From: Lachnoclostridium sp. UBA5725
GTDB lineage: Bacteria > Bacillota > Clostridia > Lachnospirales > Lachnospiraceae
Direction: 5' to 3'
Assembly (NCBI GenBank): GCA_002419585.1
Contig: DIGJ01000010.1
Span: 62,001 to 126,000 of the forward strand
DNA: 64,000 bases
Of this stretch, positions 25,609 through 32,805 are shown piece after piece. A program made the position numbers and the translations under genes. Every line of letters begins with the position of its first letter. Position 1 is the first letter of the stretch. A model generated the notes under the pieces. That model saw only the letters and a list, made by a program, of their open reading frames with translations, was not told the origin of the DNA and searched no databases.

Positions 25609-26318
25609 CACTAAATTCTGTTTTAACGGCGCAGGACGGATGCGGGAGGTTGGGAAAGTCACGCAAAAGGTGCGGTGGATTTTGGTTTTCGAAATTCGAA
25701 TGAAGCGCAGGGGCAGCCCTTAAAACCAGCCGCATAAACATTCGGGGGAACCTCTAGGCAAGTCAGAATGAGCTCTGTGGGAGCTCATTCTGACTAGAGT
25801 TTCCCCCGAATATGCTAAAATGCTTTCAAGGGCTGTCCCTGCACTCCATTCGAATTAGGAAGACTATGGCCACCGCGCATTTTGCTGATTTTGGTAAATG
25901 GCCCCGCTGTAGTTTGAAATGTTAGAGTAAATAAGAGAAGATTTTTATAGGCGTAGTAAAGAGAATACAATTTGATTGACGTTCGCAAATATACAAAAAA
26001 ATGCAGTTTGAGTGTTGTCTGGAAATATAGTGAAAAAACAATATTTAGATGTAGTAAAATTTAAATCAGGTAGCTATATAATAGTTTATAAAATATTAAA
26101 AGAATTTAAGTAATTAAAAAAGTCAAGGGCATTTATCTTATCACATGATAACTGCCTTTGACTTGTCACCAAATTCACACCGAATTCTGGTCTGTTTATG
26201 AAACATCACAAAACCAGCGAGTCCGTATTTCATAGTCAGCCATAAAATGCTCAGCCTCTCCTGGCGTCACTCTCCAACAAAAACTCGCGTCCGTCTTTTG
26301 TTAAACCAGAATTCAGTG
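25609..26318. repeat. family I structured repeat, copy A (non-coding, 710 bp)
   Basis: No plausible gene lies between hcp and the DUF1858 gene. The ends are imperfect inverted repeats: CACTAAATTCTGTTTTAAC at 25609 and the complement of the end at 26318, CACTGAATTCTGGTTTAAC, both followed by GACGGAYGCG. The left half is a nested hairpin: GCAAAAGGTGCGGTGG (25663-25678) with 25870-25885; 25693-25722 with 25828-25856; TTCGGGGGAACCTCTA (25741-25756) with 25795-25810; AGTCAGAATGAGCTC (25761-25775) with 25781-25795. A further stem-loop is at 26120-26163. The right half (26181-26318) is a second, shorter palindrome. Copy B at 45.8 kb has the same layout. Confidence 0.8.
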
Positions 26319-26370
26319 CGACAACTCCATTTTGTATGTTATAAAATATGAAATAAATATAAAAATAAGA

Positions 26371-26413
26371 AAAAGGCATTTATGACAACAATGTGCGGTC
26401 ATAAATGCCTTTT
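26371..26413 (-). terminator. terminator of the DUF1858 gene
   Basis: AAAAGGCATTTATGAC (26371-26386) pairs with GTCATAAATGCCTTTT (26398-26413). On the minus strand it follows the stop codon at 26429 and is followed by a T-rich stretch. Confidence 0.88.
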
Positions 26414-26428
26414 CATATGATAAAGTGA

Positions 26429-26638
26429 TTACGCTTCTGCTTCGGATAAATATTGATTTAATTGATCAACAAGAGCATCTGCATTAATACCATGAACCAT
26501 ACAAGCATCTTCCAGGGATTCCATCTGTGATGATGGGCATCCAAGACAGTGCATGCCACAATCTAATAAAATAGGAATAAGTCCACGATTAATCTGTAGT
26601 ATATCACCAATAATCATTGTTTTTGTTATAGGTTGCAT
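26429..26638 (-). CDS. DUF1858 / ScdA_N-type small protein
   Basis: This 69-residue protein is a free-standing DUF1858 domain, the same module that forms the N-terminus of the iron-sulfur repair protein ScdA/RIC. The blocks TMIIGDILQINRGLIPILL and GMHCLGCPSSQMESLEDAC are conserved, including the Cys-x2-Cys pair. It is transcribed divergently from the gene pair ending with a hemerythrin protein, the other half of ScdA. A -10 box (TATATT, 26697-26692 on the minus strand) sits 29.5 bp from the centre of the operator at 26718-26735, so it should be co-regulated with hcp. AGGAGGT precedes the start. Confidence 0.85.
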   Translation of the reverse strand: MQPITKTMIIGDILQINRGLIPILLDCGMHCLGCPSSQMESLEDACMVHGINADALVDQLNQYLSEAEA

Positions 26639-26717
26639 AAAATACCTCCTTAAATTTAGTTAAGTATGAATAAGAATCAATTACTAAAAGTAATATAACA
26701 TACATTTTAATTCCTAT

Positions 26718-26735
26718 TTGTAGCCATGGCAACAT
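26718..26735. promoter_or_regulatory. predicted Crp/Fnr-family operator in a divergent promoter
   Basis: TTGTAGCCATGGCAACAT matches the hcp operator in both half-sites (TTGTWGC/GCWACA). Its centre (26726.5) is 28.5 bp from the plus-strand -10 box TATAAT (26755-26760) and 29.5 bp from the minus-strand -10 box TATATT, so one site can serve both promoters from near -40.5. Confidence 0.78.
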
Positions 26736-26823
26736 TAAAAATAGAAAAAGCAGATATAATAATGGTATGAATTATAGTATATCAACAAACGAAGCAAACG
26801 AAGAAGATAGTAGGAGGTTTGAA

Positions 26824-27441
26824 ATGAGCGCATTTTTAGGACCAATTCATTTTTGGTTATATAACAAAATACAGTTGCAGCAAGAACTGGTAGAAGAAAT
26901 ATTAAAATTGAGCCTAGAGGTTATACCGGGCTTAAGAGAAGATTTAGATACAAAATATGATGTAATGAAGGAAGGGCCATTGGAAGAAATTGTTGATGGA
27001 GGCAATATTCATGGCTGGCTTCAATATTATGTATCTTCGGTGGAATACAAATTAGCGTATAGTGTAACTGCTTTGTTAAAGATGGATTCCAATTTGATGC
27101 AAAAACTCGAAACAATCTTTTGGGAAAAAGGCAAGGAAAAATCCAATCTCATGGTAGACAATAACGCAGCACATGCTTATAAAGTTATTTCAGACAGTTT
27201 GTTAGACGGAATGCCTTGTGATAATGCAAATCGTGTAATGGAGGAAAACGAAAATAAAGTTTTATGGATAAGAAATACCTGTGTTCATAAGAAATATTGG
27301 GACGAAGTCGAAGGAAATGTAGATATCTATTATTTGCTGAGAGACGAGTTTATCAAAGGTGCTCTTATGGAAACCGAACTAGAATATGAAAAAGTAGATG
27401 AGGTTACCAGTTTGATCAGAAAGCGAGGTTATCATGAATAG
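26824..27441 (+). CDS. hypothetical protein of the hemerythrin operon
   Basis: A 205-residue soluble protein that I do not recognise. It starts MSAFLGPIHFWLYNKIQLQQ, has a GNIHGWLQYYVSSVEYKLAY block, and later HAYKVISDSLLDGMPCDNAN and CVHKKYWDEV, with several His and Cys residues that could bind metal or heme. The start at 26824 is preferred over an in-frame ATG at 26767 because AGGAGG precedes it and because the predicted transcription start is itself about 26767. Its last bases overlap the hemerythrin gene by eight, and it shares the Crp/Fnr-type operator, so a role in NO stress is likely (inference). Confidence 0.75.
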   Translation: MSAFLGPIHFWLYNKIQLQQELVEEILKLSLEVIPGLREDLDTKYDVMKEGPLEEIVDGGNIHGWLQYYVSSVEYKLAYSVTALLKMDSNLMQKLETIFWEKGKEKSNLMVDNNAAHAYKVISDSLLDGMPCDNANRVMEENENKVLWIRNTCVHKKYWDEVEGNVDIYYLLRDEFIKGALMETELEYEKVDEVTSLIRKRGYHE

Positions 27442-27988
27442 TATCGAATTAATGGTAGAAGAACATAAATACATTATGAGAATGTTAAAGGTTGTCAGAA
27501 ATGCAAGCAATGAGATTTTGAATGGCGAAGATATTTGTTATGATGATTTTGAAAAAATGATCGATTTTATCCGAAAATTTGCGGATACACATCATCATGG
27601 AAAAGAAGAACAGTTTCTTTTTAAAGAAATGGTGGATAACCTTGGAACAATGGGAACAAACTTGGTGAAACATGGTATGCTTGTTGAACATGATTGGGGT
27701 AGATTGTTTATCAGCGAATTGAGCGCAGCACTTGAGCGTGTGAAATCAGGAGATAAGGAAAGCAGACTGGATGTCATCGCAAATGCAGTCGGTTATGCAA
27801 ATCACTTGACAAGACACATTAGTAAAGAAGATGAAGTGGTATATACATTTGCTGAAAAACAGCTTGATACGGACATATTAGAACGTATTAATAAGCAGAC
27901 TCAGGTCTTTGAAGAGGAGGCCACAAAGCAGGGAATTCAAGATTACTACATTCGATTATTAGAAGAATTAGAACGTAAGTATTTGTAG
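27434..27988 (+). CDS. hemerythrin-domain protein (RIC/YtfE-like half)
   Basis: This 184-residue four-helix bundle binds a di-iron centre. Ligand candidates are in VEEHKYI (His11), THHHGKEEQFLF, KHGMLVEHDWG and HLTRHISKEDEVVY. The pattern HxxxE/HxxxD and spacing resemble the hemerythrin domain of RIC/ScdA/YtfE, which repairs Fe-S clusters damaged by NO or peroxide. The partner ScdA_N-type domain is encoded separately and divergently at 26429. It overlaps the preceding gene by eight bases and is followed by a strong terminator. O2/NO sensing or storage is an alternative role. Confidence 0.87.
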   Translation: MNSIELMVEEHKYIMRMLKVVRNASNEILNGEDICYDDFEKMIDFIRKFADTHHHGKEEQFLFKEMVDNLGTMGTNLVKHGMLVEHDWGRLFISELSAALERVKSGDKESRLDVIANAVGYANHLTRHISKEDEVVYTFAEKQLDTDILERINKQTQVFEEEATKQGIQDYYIRLLEELERKYL

Positions 27989-28022
27989 TAGTTTGTACTT
28001 GATAAATGAAAAAAAGGGAATT

Positions 28023-28066
28023 AAGGAACTGTTTACTGAATTGTCAGTGAACCAGTTCCTTTTTTA
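28023..28066 (+). terminator. terminator of the hemerythrin operon
   Basis: AAGGAACTG (28023-28031) and the following TTTACTGA pair with TCAGTGAAC and CAGTTCCTT (28053-28061), followed by a run of T. Confidence 0.9.
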
Positions 28067-28097
28067 TTTGAATCGAGCGTACACTGACTTCTATCAG

Positions 28098-28170
28098 AAT
28101 AAGGAGAAGAATATAAATAAGGAGAAGAGCATAAATAAGAAGGAGAAGAACAAAAATAAGAAGAATATAA
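28098..28170 (+). repeat. purine-rich tandem repeat in a 5' leader
   Basis: AATAAGGAGAAGA occurs at 28098, 28116 and, as AATAAGAAGGAGAAGA, at 28134, with an 18-bp period. Each unit contains a ribosome-site-like AAGGAGAA without a start codon in a useful position. It lies 35-105 bp before a surface protein gene and could act as a ribosome standby or mRNA-stability element. Confidence 0.7.
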
Positions 28171-28203
28171 TAAGGAATATACTAATAATGAGGGAGAAGA
28201 AAA

Positions 28204-29931
28204 ATGGAAAAGAAAAACAAAGCGATATTTAAGCTAGTATCGTTTCTTTTAGTATTTACGTTTGTGATAGGAACAATGAGTGCCCCTGCACAAGCTTCAA
28301 CAAGATTACCAAAATCCATAAAAAATGCATATATTGACACGTTGGATATACGGGCTAGTTGGGGAGATTTATCGGAAGTTTGTGACGATAGTGTTGATTG
28401 TGAATATGTATTTCCAGAATATTACGAAGCATTGGATGTATATGAGATAAATTCAAATCATGCGTATTATGCAAGTGTATATAGTGAACCTACTAGAAAA
28501 AAAAGTACACATAGGTATGGAACTGCGGTCGATATTTTAGAATATAACACGGTAGGATACTTAAATGAATATAATCAGTGGGACGTTGCAGTATATAAAT
28601 GCAAAGGTACGTTATGGATAAAACGTGTTTCTGGAGAATACATCATAACCAAAGCAAACCGAAGTGTAACGCGCTTAGTGGACTATACAAAAAATATAGA
28701 TGATGAAGATATTGTAGATATGATCTCAGAACAGATTTATAGCTTTGTTAGTAATTATGATTGGGACTGTGATTGGGACTATCAATGGAATTATGACCGG
28801 AATTATGACTGGGATTATGACTGGGATTATGATTGGTATCACGATTGGAATCATGATTGGGTGCATGATGACGATATGGATAACAATACCCAAGAAGATT
28901 CTATCAAAATTAAGGTGACGAATTGCCCGGATACGAGCTATGAGGAGATAATAACAATATCAGGTAAAGTATCGGCAGATGGAAGTGGATATGCAACCGT
29001 TCGCATCAATGGAGAGGAAGTAGTCGCTGATAAACGCAATGGTACCTGGTCAAAGAACGTAAAGCTAATCGAGGGTGAGAACACATTTGCAATTGTTGCC
29101 ACTAATAAAAAAGGGAAGTCCACTTCTATTATTAAAAAAATAATATTTTATAAGGATGCTCCTAGATTAGTAATTGACCAGTGCCCAGAAAAGAGTACTG
29201 TGAACGCAATCACCATTTCAGGAAAAGTTACGGATAAAAATGACAAATACCCAAAGGTATACATTAATGGAGAATTGCAGAATGTTAACTTATATGGAGC
29301 ATGGTCAAAGAAGGTTAACTTAATCGAGGGAAGAAATACATTTGAGATTAAAGCAACCAATTCGGCTGGAAAATGTGTGGTAGTTATTAAAACAATTGTT
29401 TTTAATATGGATGTACCAATCCTGGTTTTAACAAATTGTCAGGAAACAAGTACATTAAACAAAGTCAATCTATCTGGCCGTGTAAGTGACGTAAATGATA
29501 AGTCTCCAAAAGTATATATCAATGATGAATTGGTAAGCGTAAATAGTTATTATGGCACATGGTCGAAGGACGTAGCTTTAAAGGAAGGTGACAATACCTT
29601 TACGATAAAGGCTATCAACTCACTTGGCAAAGTGACAACGATAATAAAAACAATAAAATTCAATTGTGCAGCTCCAGAATTGATAATAAGCAATTGCCCG
29701 GCAACAAGTACATTAAACAAAGTGAATCTATCTGGCCGAGTAAGTGACGTCAATGATAAGTTTCCAAATGTATATATCAATGATGAATTAGTAAGTGTAG
29801 ATAGTTATTATGGAACATGGTCAAAAGAAGTAACCTTAAAGGAAGGTGAGAATACTTTTGTTATAAAAGCTACCAATAATATGAATAAATCTACAGCCAT
29901 AACTAGAATAATCTCATATAAATTGAATTAA
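28204..29931 (+). CDS. secreted protein with Trp/Asp-rich segment and four Ig-like repeats
   Basis: A 575-residue exported protein. A signal peptide ends near APAQAST (residue ~33). Residues ~35-180 form an SH3-like globular region; residues ~184-226 are an unusual low-complexity run of alternating Trp, Asp and Tyr (WDYDWDYDW and similar); four ~85-residue repeats follow from 28909, 29164, 29422 and 29680, each with ISGKV/LSGRV, VYINxE and LxEGxNTFxIxATN, the pattern of glucodextranase-B/Ig-like domains. Units 3 and 4 are nearly identical at DNA level, offset by 258 bp. No LPxTG anchor or SLH domain is seen. The role is probably cell-surface or matrix binding; aromatic repeats could bind carbohydrate. 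The ribosome site is GAGGGAGA. Confidence 0.82.
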   Translation: MEKKNKAIFKLVSFLLVFTFVIGTMSAPAQASTRLPKSIKNAYIDTLDIRASWGDLSEVCDDSVDCEYVFPEYYEALDVYEINSNHAYYASVYSEPTRKKSTHRYGTAVDILEYNTVGYLNEYNQWDVAVYKCKGTLWIKRVSGEYIITKANRSVTRLVDYTKNIDDEDIVDMISEQIYSFVSNYDWDCDWDYQWNYDRNYDWDYDWDYDWYHDWNHDWVHDDDMDNNTQEDSIKIKVTNCPDTSYEEIITISGKVSADGSGYATVRINGEEVVADKRNGTWSKNVKLIEGENTFAIVATNKKGKSTSIIKKIIFYKDAPRLVIDQCPEKSTVNAITISGKVTDKNDKYPKVYINGELQNVNLYGAWSKKVNLIEGRNTFEIKATNSAGKCVVVIKTIVFNMDVPILVLTNCQETSTLNKVNLSGRVSDVNDKSPKVYINDELVSVNSYYGTWSKDVALKEGDNTFTIKAINSLGKVTTIIKTIKFNCAAPELIISNCPATSTLNKVNLSGRVSDVNDKFPNVYINDELVSVDSYYGTWSKEVTLKEGENTFVIKATNNMNKSTAITRIISYKLN

Positions 29932-29939
29932 ACATGGAG

Positions 29940-29978
29940 AAAGGATTATCGCAAGTATCAAGCGATAATCCTTTTTTT
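29940..29978. terminator. bidirectional terminator between convergent genes
   Basis: AAAGGATTATCGC (29940-29952) pairs with GCGATAATCCTTT (29962-29974), followed by T on the plus strand and preceded by a short A run for the minus strand. Confidence 0.9.
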
Positions 29979-29999
29979 GGGGGTAGCATCCGTTCAAGC

Positions 30000-30782
30000 T
30001 TAATCGGCACATTGCCTTCCTTCATGATCAATATGATAATCCCCGCTAAGTACCAGTTCAGAGATAGGTACTAATTCGTATCCCTTAGCCTGAAGTCCTT
30101 CTATCACCTTCGGAAGGGCATCTTTTGTGTAAGTAGCACCGTTATGCATTAATATAATGGAGCCATTTCCAAGGTGCTTATGATTTACTACGGTATTAAT
30201 AATGGAATCTACACCATAGTTCTTCCAGTCAAGACTGTCAACATCCCACTGTATAGCAGCATAGTTACAGTCTTCCAATGATTCTAGCAGGGTATTGTTA
30301 TAGTCACCATATGGAGGGCGGAAAAGTTTCATATCTACGCCAGTCAGTTCCTTTACTTTATCATGCGGTTTCTTGATTTCAGCAATACATTCTGACTTGG
30401 AAAGTTGAGACATTTGCTTGTGGTTTTCACTATGATTTGCCAAATCATGTCCGGCGGCAGCAATTGCCTTAACATCGTCTGGATAAGATTCAATCCATCC
30501 ACCTGTCATAAAGAAGGTAGCTTTTACATTGTATTTTTCTAGTATTTTTAGAATATCTGCGGTATCATCATTTCCCCATGCAGCATCAAAACTTATGGCT
30601 ACTTTACATTCGCTGCAATCAACGCAGTAGATAGGGAGTTTCCGGTCATTGTTCTGCCTCATTGTATACACGGCGCTTGGCAAATAGTTAAATCCCAGTG
30701 CGAGTAAGATAATCGCAGACAAGGTGAGAAGTCCTGATTTAATAAAGGTAGTTGCCTTTTCCTTATTTAATTTCAGTTTCAT
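30000..30782 (-). CDS. polysaccharide deacetylase (NodB/CE4, PdaB-like)
   Basis: A 260-residue membrane-anchored enzyme: one N-terminal helix (~15-35) then an extracellular NodB domain. Motif 1 is SFDAAWGNDD rather than TFDDG, motif 2 is NHSENH (the HxxxH metal site), motif 3 is RPPYGDY and the later IILMHNG supplies the final His. SFDAAWG with Ala-Ala in motif 1 is typical of the PdaB-like sporulation subgroup, which acts on peptidoglycan late in spore formation; some members lack proven activity. The start follows the TM anchor and is conventional. It is a single gene, 95 bp from the O-antigen-ligase-like gene upstream on the same strand. Confidence 0.85.
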   Translation of the reverse strand: MKLKLNKEKATTFIKSGLLTLSAIILLALGFNYLPSAVYTMRQNNDRKLPIYCVDCSECKVAISFDAAWGNDDTADILKILEKYNVKATFFMTGGWIESYPDDVKAIAAAGHDLANHSENHKQMSQLSKSECIAEIKKPHDKVKELTGVDMKLFRPPYGDYNNTLLESLEDCNYAAIQWDVDSLDWKNYGVDSIINTVVNHKHLGNGSIILMHNGATYTKDALPKVIEGLQAKGYELVPISELVLSGDYHIDHEGRQCAD

Positions 30783-30876
30783 GAAGACTCCTAATAAATC
30801 GATTATTACTAATATATTTAAAAAATGAAATAATAATGTCTGTCTAAGAGGGCTTTATTTATAATGATAAGAAACG

Positions 30877-32673
30877 TTATTTCGTTTTTACAAATTCGTT
30901 TTTTCCTAGTTCGGCATTCGCAGAAAAGCCTAATCCTAGCATCACCCAAAACATCGGAGATGTCTGTATGACAGAATCATTAAACAAGCTACTCGTCATG
31001 TAACTAATCGTTAACAATAAACAAGCGAGTGCAAAGACATGTAACGGTGAGTTGGTTGAAAAATCCTTCAAAACACGTAACGTTTGTACCAGATAAATTC
31101 CGTAAAAAACAAGGAAAGCAAGTAGCGAAAGTACTCCTGTTTGGGTTGCAATTTGCAAATATAAGCTGTGGGCCTTTTCTACAATACTGTATACATATTT
31201 ACAATTATAAAGTTTCCCCACTCGGTCATTTTGTGGAAATACAATAGGGAAGGTATCCGGTCCGCTGCCAATTAGGATGGAATCTTTTAATAAAGGAAAA
31301 GTGCGTGACCAAATATAGGCACGATTTGATGCAAGATTCTCATGTCCTTTAAAACCAATTGCTGGTATTTTCTCAAGTTTTTCAAGACGTTCAAAATAAT
31401 TATAATATTGATATCCATCCACCTTCGTATAGCAAAATGGCCAGACGGTACCGTCAATACTTATATTAATAAAAGAAGCGGTAGCATCTTTCGATAGCGC
31501 AAAGGTAAGTTTGTCAAATGGAGTTACGTCTAATTTACCAGTTGTTGTATCAAAATATGCATCCTGTGAATTGTGTTTCGCATCTTCAAAATGAAGAGTG
31601 GTTTGCGGTGATGTGTTTTGAAAGGATACATTTACCGTTTCATGCTGATAAGTAAGACTTATGGAATCAGTACCAGTGATAATCTGTCCTAAATTTTCTT
31701 CTTTTGTAGTTCCCTTGAAAGACTGGAGGGTTGCTACGATTTTTCTTGTGTATTGAAAAGAATTCACCACATCAAATAAAAGGTAGATAACAAAAAGAAG
31801 GAGAATACTTACAAGAAGTCCCTTTTTGCGCCTAAGAAGTTCTTTTCGAAGAATGAAAAGCAATACAAGTAAACTCACAATCACAGCGAGTAATCCGCCA
31901 CGTGAAAGGGTCATAAAAAGGATGGAAAACAACCCTAAAAGTAATCCCGCAAGTGCTATTTTTTTCTTTTTATCCGGAACACAGATTAGATAAACAGAAA
32001 AAAAGGAAATTAGCATCGCAAGAAAAGTACTTGCATAATTTGGATTCGCGAGTGTAAGGGAAACTGCATTTGTAGTAAAAAAAGTACGGAGAGATCCAGC
32101 ATAATTATTATAATTATCGGCGCTCATTACTAATTTTTGTACAAAATCCCATTGTATCGGATCTTGCTGGAAAATTTGGCAAAAGCCGATTACACACATA
32201 CCCACGGAAGTAAAGACAAGTGAAATCAGTATCCAGCGTATATCTTTTTTCATATCCGATATAAAATAGCTGTAAAGAAAAAGAATCATATAAGCAAGTA
32301 AAACGTAAAAGCCTTCGAAATGACCATTCGTACCAGATAAAGCGATGGAGCGGTAGTCCGAAAAAATGGTAGAAAGACTAACAAATACAAAATAGATCAA
32401 CAAAGGAATAAATTGTTTTATTTGCTTTCTTGAACCGCTTTTAACAAGCAAATAAACAGGTAATATAAAGGCGCATAAAACAGCTATTATAATGAGAGTA
32501 TACCCCTTGTAATATGTAAAAAAATCACTGGAAATACCGTTTTTAGGAAACCAAGAATAGGAACTTAGGGAGCAATCATAAATAAGAAGCCTTGTTATGA
32601 AAGGAAGAAGTGAAAGTATAAAAATAATTGGAAAGAGTAAGTCGTTCGTACTGTGTTTCTTTTCTTTTGCCAT
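30877..32673 (-). CDS. O-antigen ligase / Wzy-like polymerase membrane protein
   Basis: A 598-residue polytopic membrane protein (about 12 helices) with a large extracellular loop between residues ~300 and ~440 carrying a beta-rich segment (TLHFEDAKHNSQDAYFDTTT). The region GSGPDTFPIVFPQND and then EKAHSLYLQIATQTGVL has the Wzy_C/O-antigen ligase signature, in which an Arg- or His-containing loop transfers undecaprenyl-linked glycans. In Gram-positives such proteins polymerise capsule or attach glycans to proteins or wall. There is no adjacent glycan cluster, so the substrate is unknown. It is followed by a deacetylase gene on the same strand, possibly acting on the same surface polymer. Confidence 0.83.
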   Translation of the reverse strand: MAKEKKHSTNDLLFPIIFILSLLPFITRLLIYDCSLSSYSWFPKNGISSDFFTYYKGYTLIIIAVLCAFILPVYLLVKSGSRKQIKQFIPLLIYFVFVSLSTIFSDYRSIALSGTNGHFEGFYVLLAYMILFLYSYFISDMKKDIRWILISLVFTSVGMCVIGFCQIFQQDPIQWDFVQKLVMSADNYNNYAGSLRTFFTTNAVSLTLANPNYASTFLAMLISFFSVYLICVPDKKKKIALAGLLLGLFSILFMTLSRGGLLAVIVSLLVLLFILRKELLRRKKGLLVSILLLFVIYLLFDVVNSFQYTRKIVATLQSFKGTTKEENLGQIITGTDSISLTYQHETVNVSFQNTSPQTTLHFEDAKHNSQDAYFDTTTGKLDVTPFDKLTFALSKDATASFINISIDGTVWPFCYTKVDGYQYYNYFERLEKLEKIPAIGFKGHENLASNRAYIWSRTFPLLKDSILIGSGPDTFPIVFPQNDRVGKLYNCKYVYSIVEKAHSLYLQIATQTGVLSLLAFLVFYGIYLVQTLRVLKDFSTNSPLHVFALACLLLTISYMTSSLFNDSVIQTSPMFWVMLGLGFSANAELGKNEFVKTK

Positions 32674-32745
32674 AATAATAAAACCTCGTTTTCATCATTT
32701 ACTACCCATATTTTACTGGAAATATTTAAAAAAAACAATAAAAAA

Positions 32746-32790
32746 TAGAAACCATCTTGCCAGCCTCATAAACAGGCAAGATGGTTTCTA
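32746..32790 (-). terminator. terminator of the Big-type repeat protein gene
   Basis: TAGAAACCATCTTGCC (32746-32761) pairs with GGCAAGATGGTTTCTA (32775-32790). Read on the minus strand, the stem is followed by TTTTTTATTGTTTTTTTT. It separates two co-directional minus-strand genes. Confidence 0.9.
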
Positions 32791-32805
32791 TCAATCCTTC
32801 TTATT

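Noticed and set aside
25609..26318. Retron msr-msd or group II intron as explanation for family I
   Set aside because: No reverse transcriptase is present in the window and intron boundary motifs and domain V are not seen; the inverted-repeat ends do not fit either.
27993..28232. Lys/Asn-rich open frame of 79 codons before the Ig-repeat protein
   Set aside because: It reads through a strong terminator (28023-28066) and the purine repeat; composition follows the repeat rather than a real protein.
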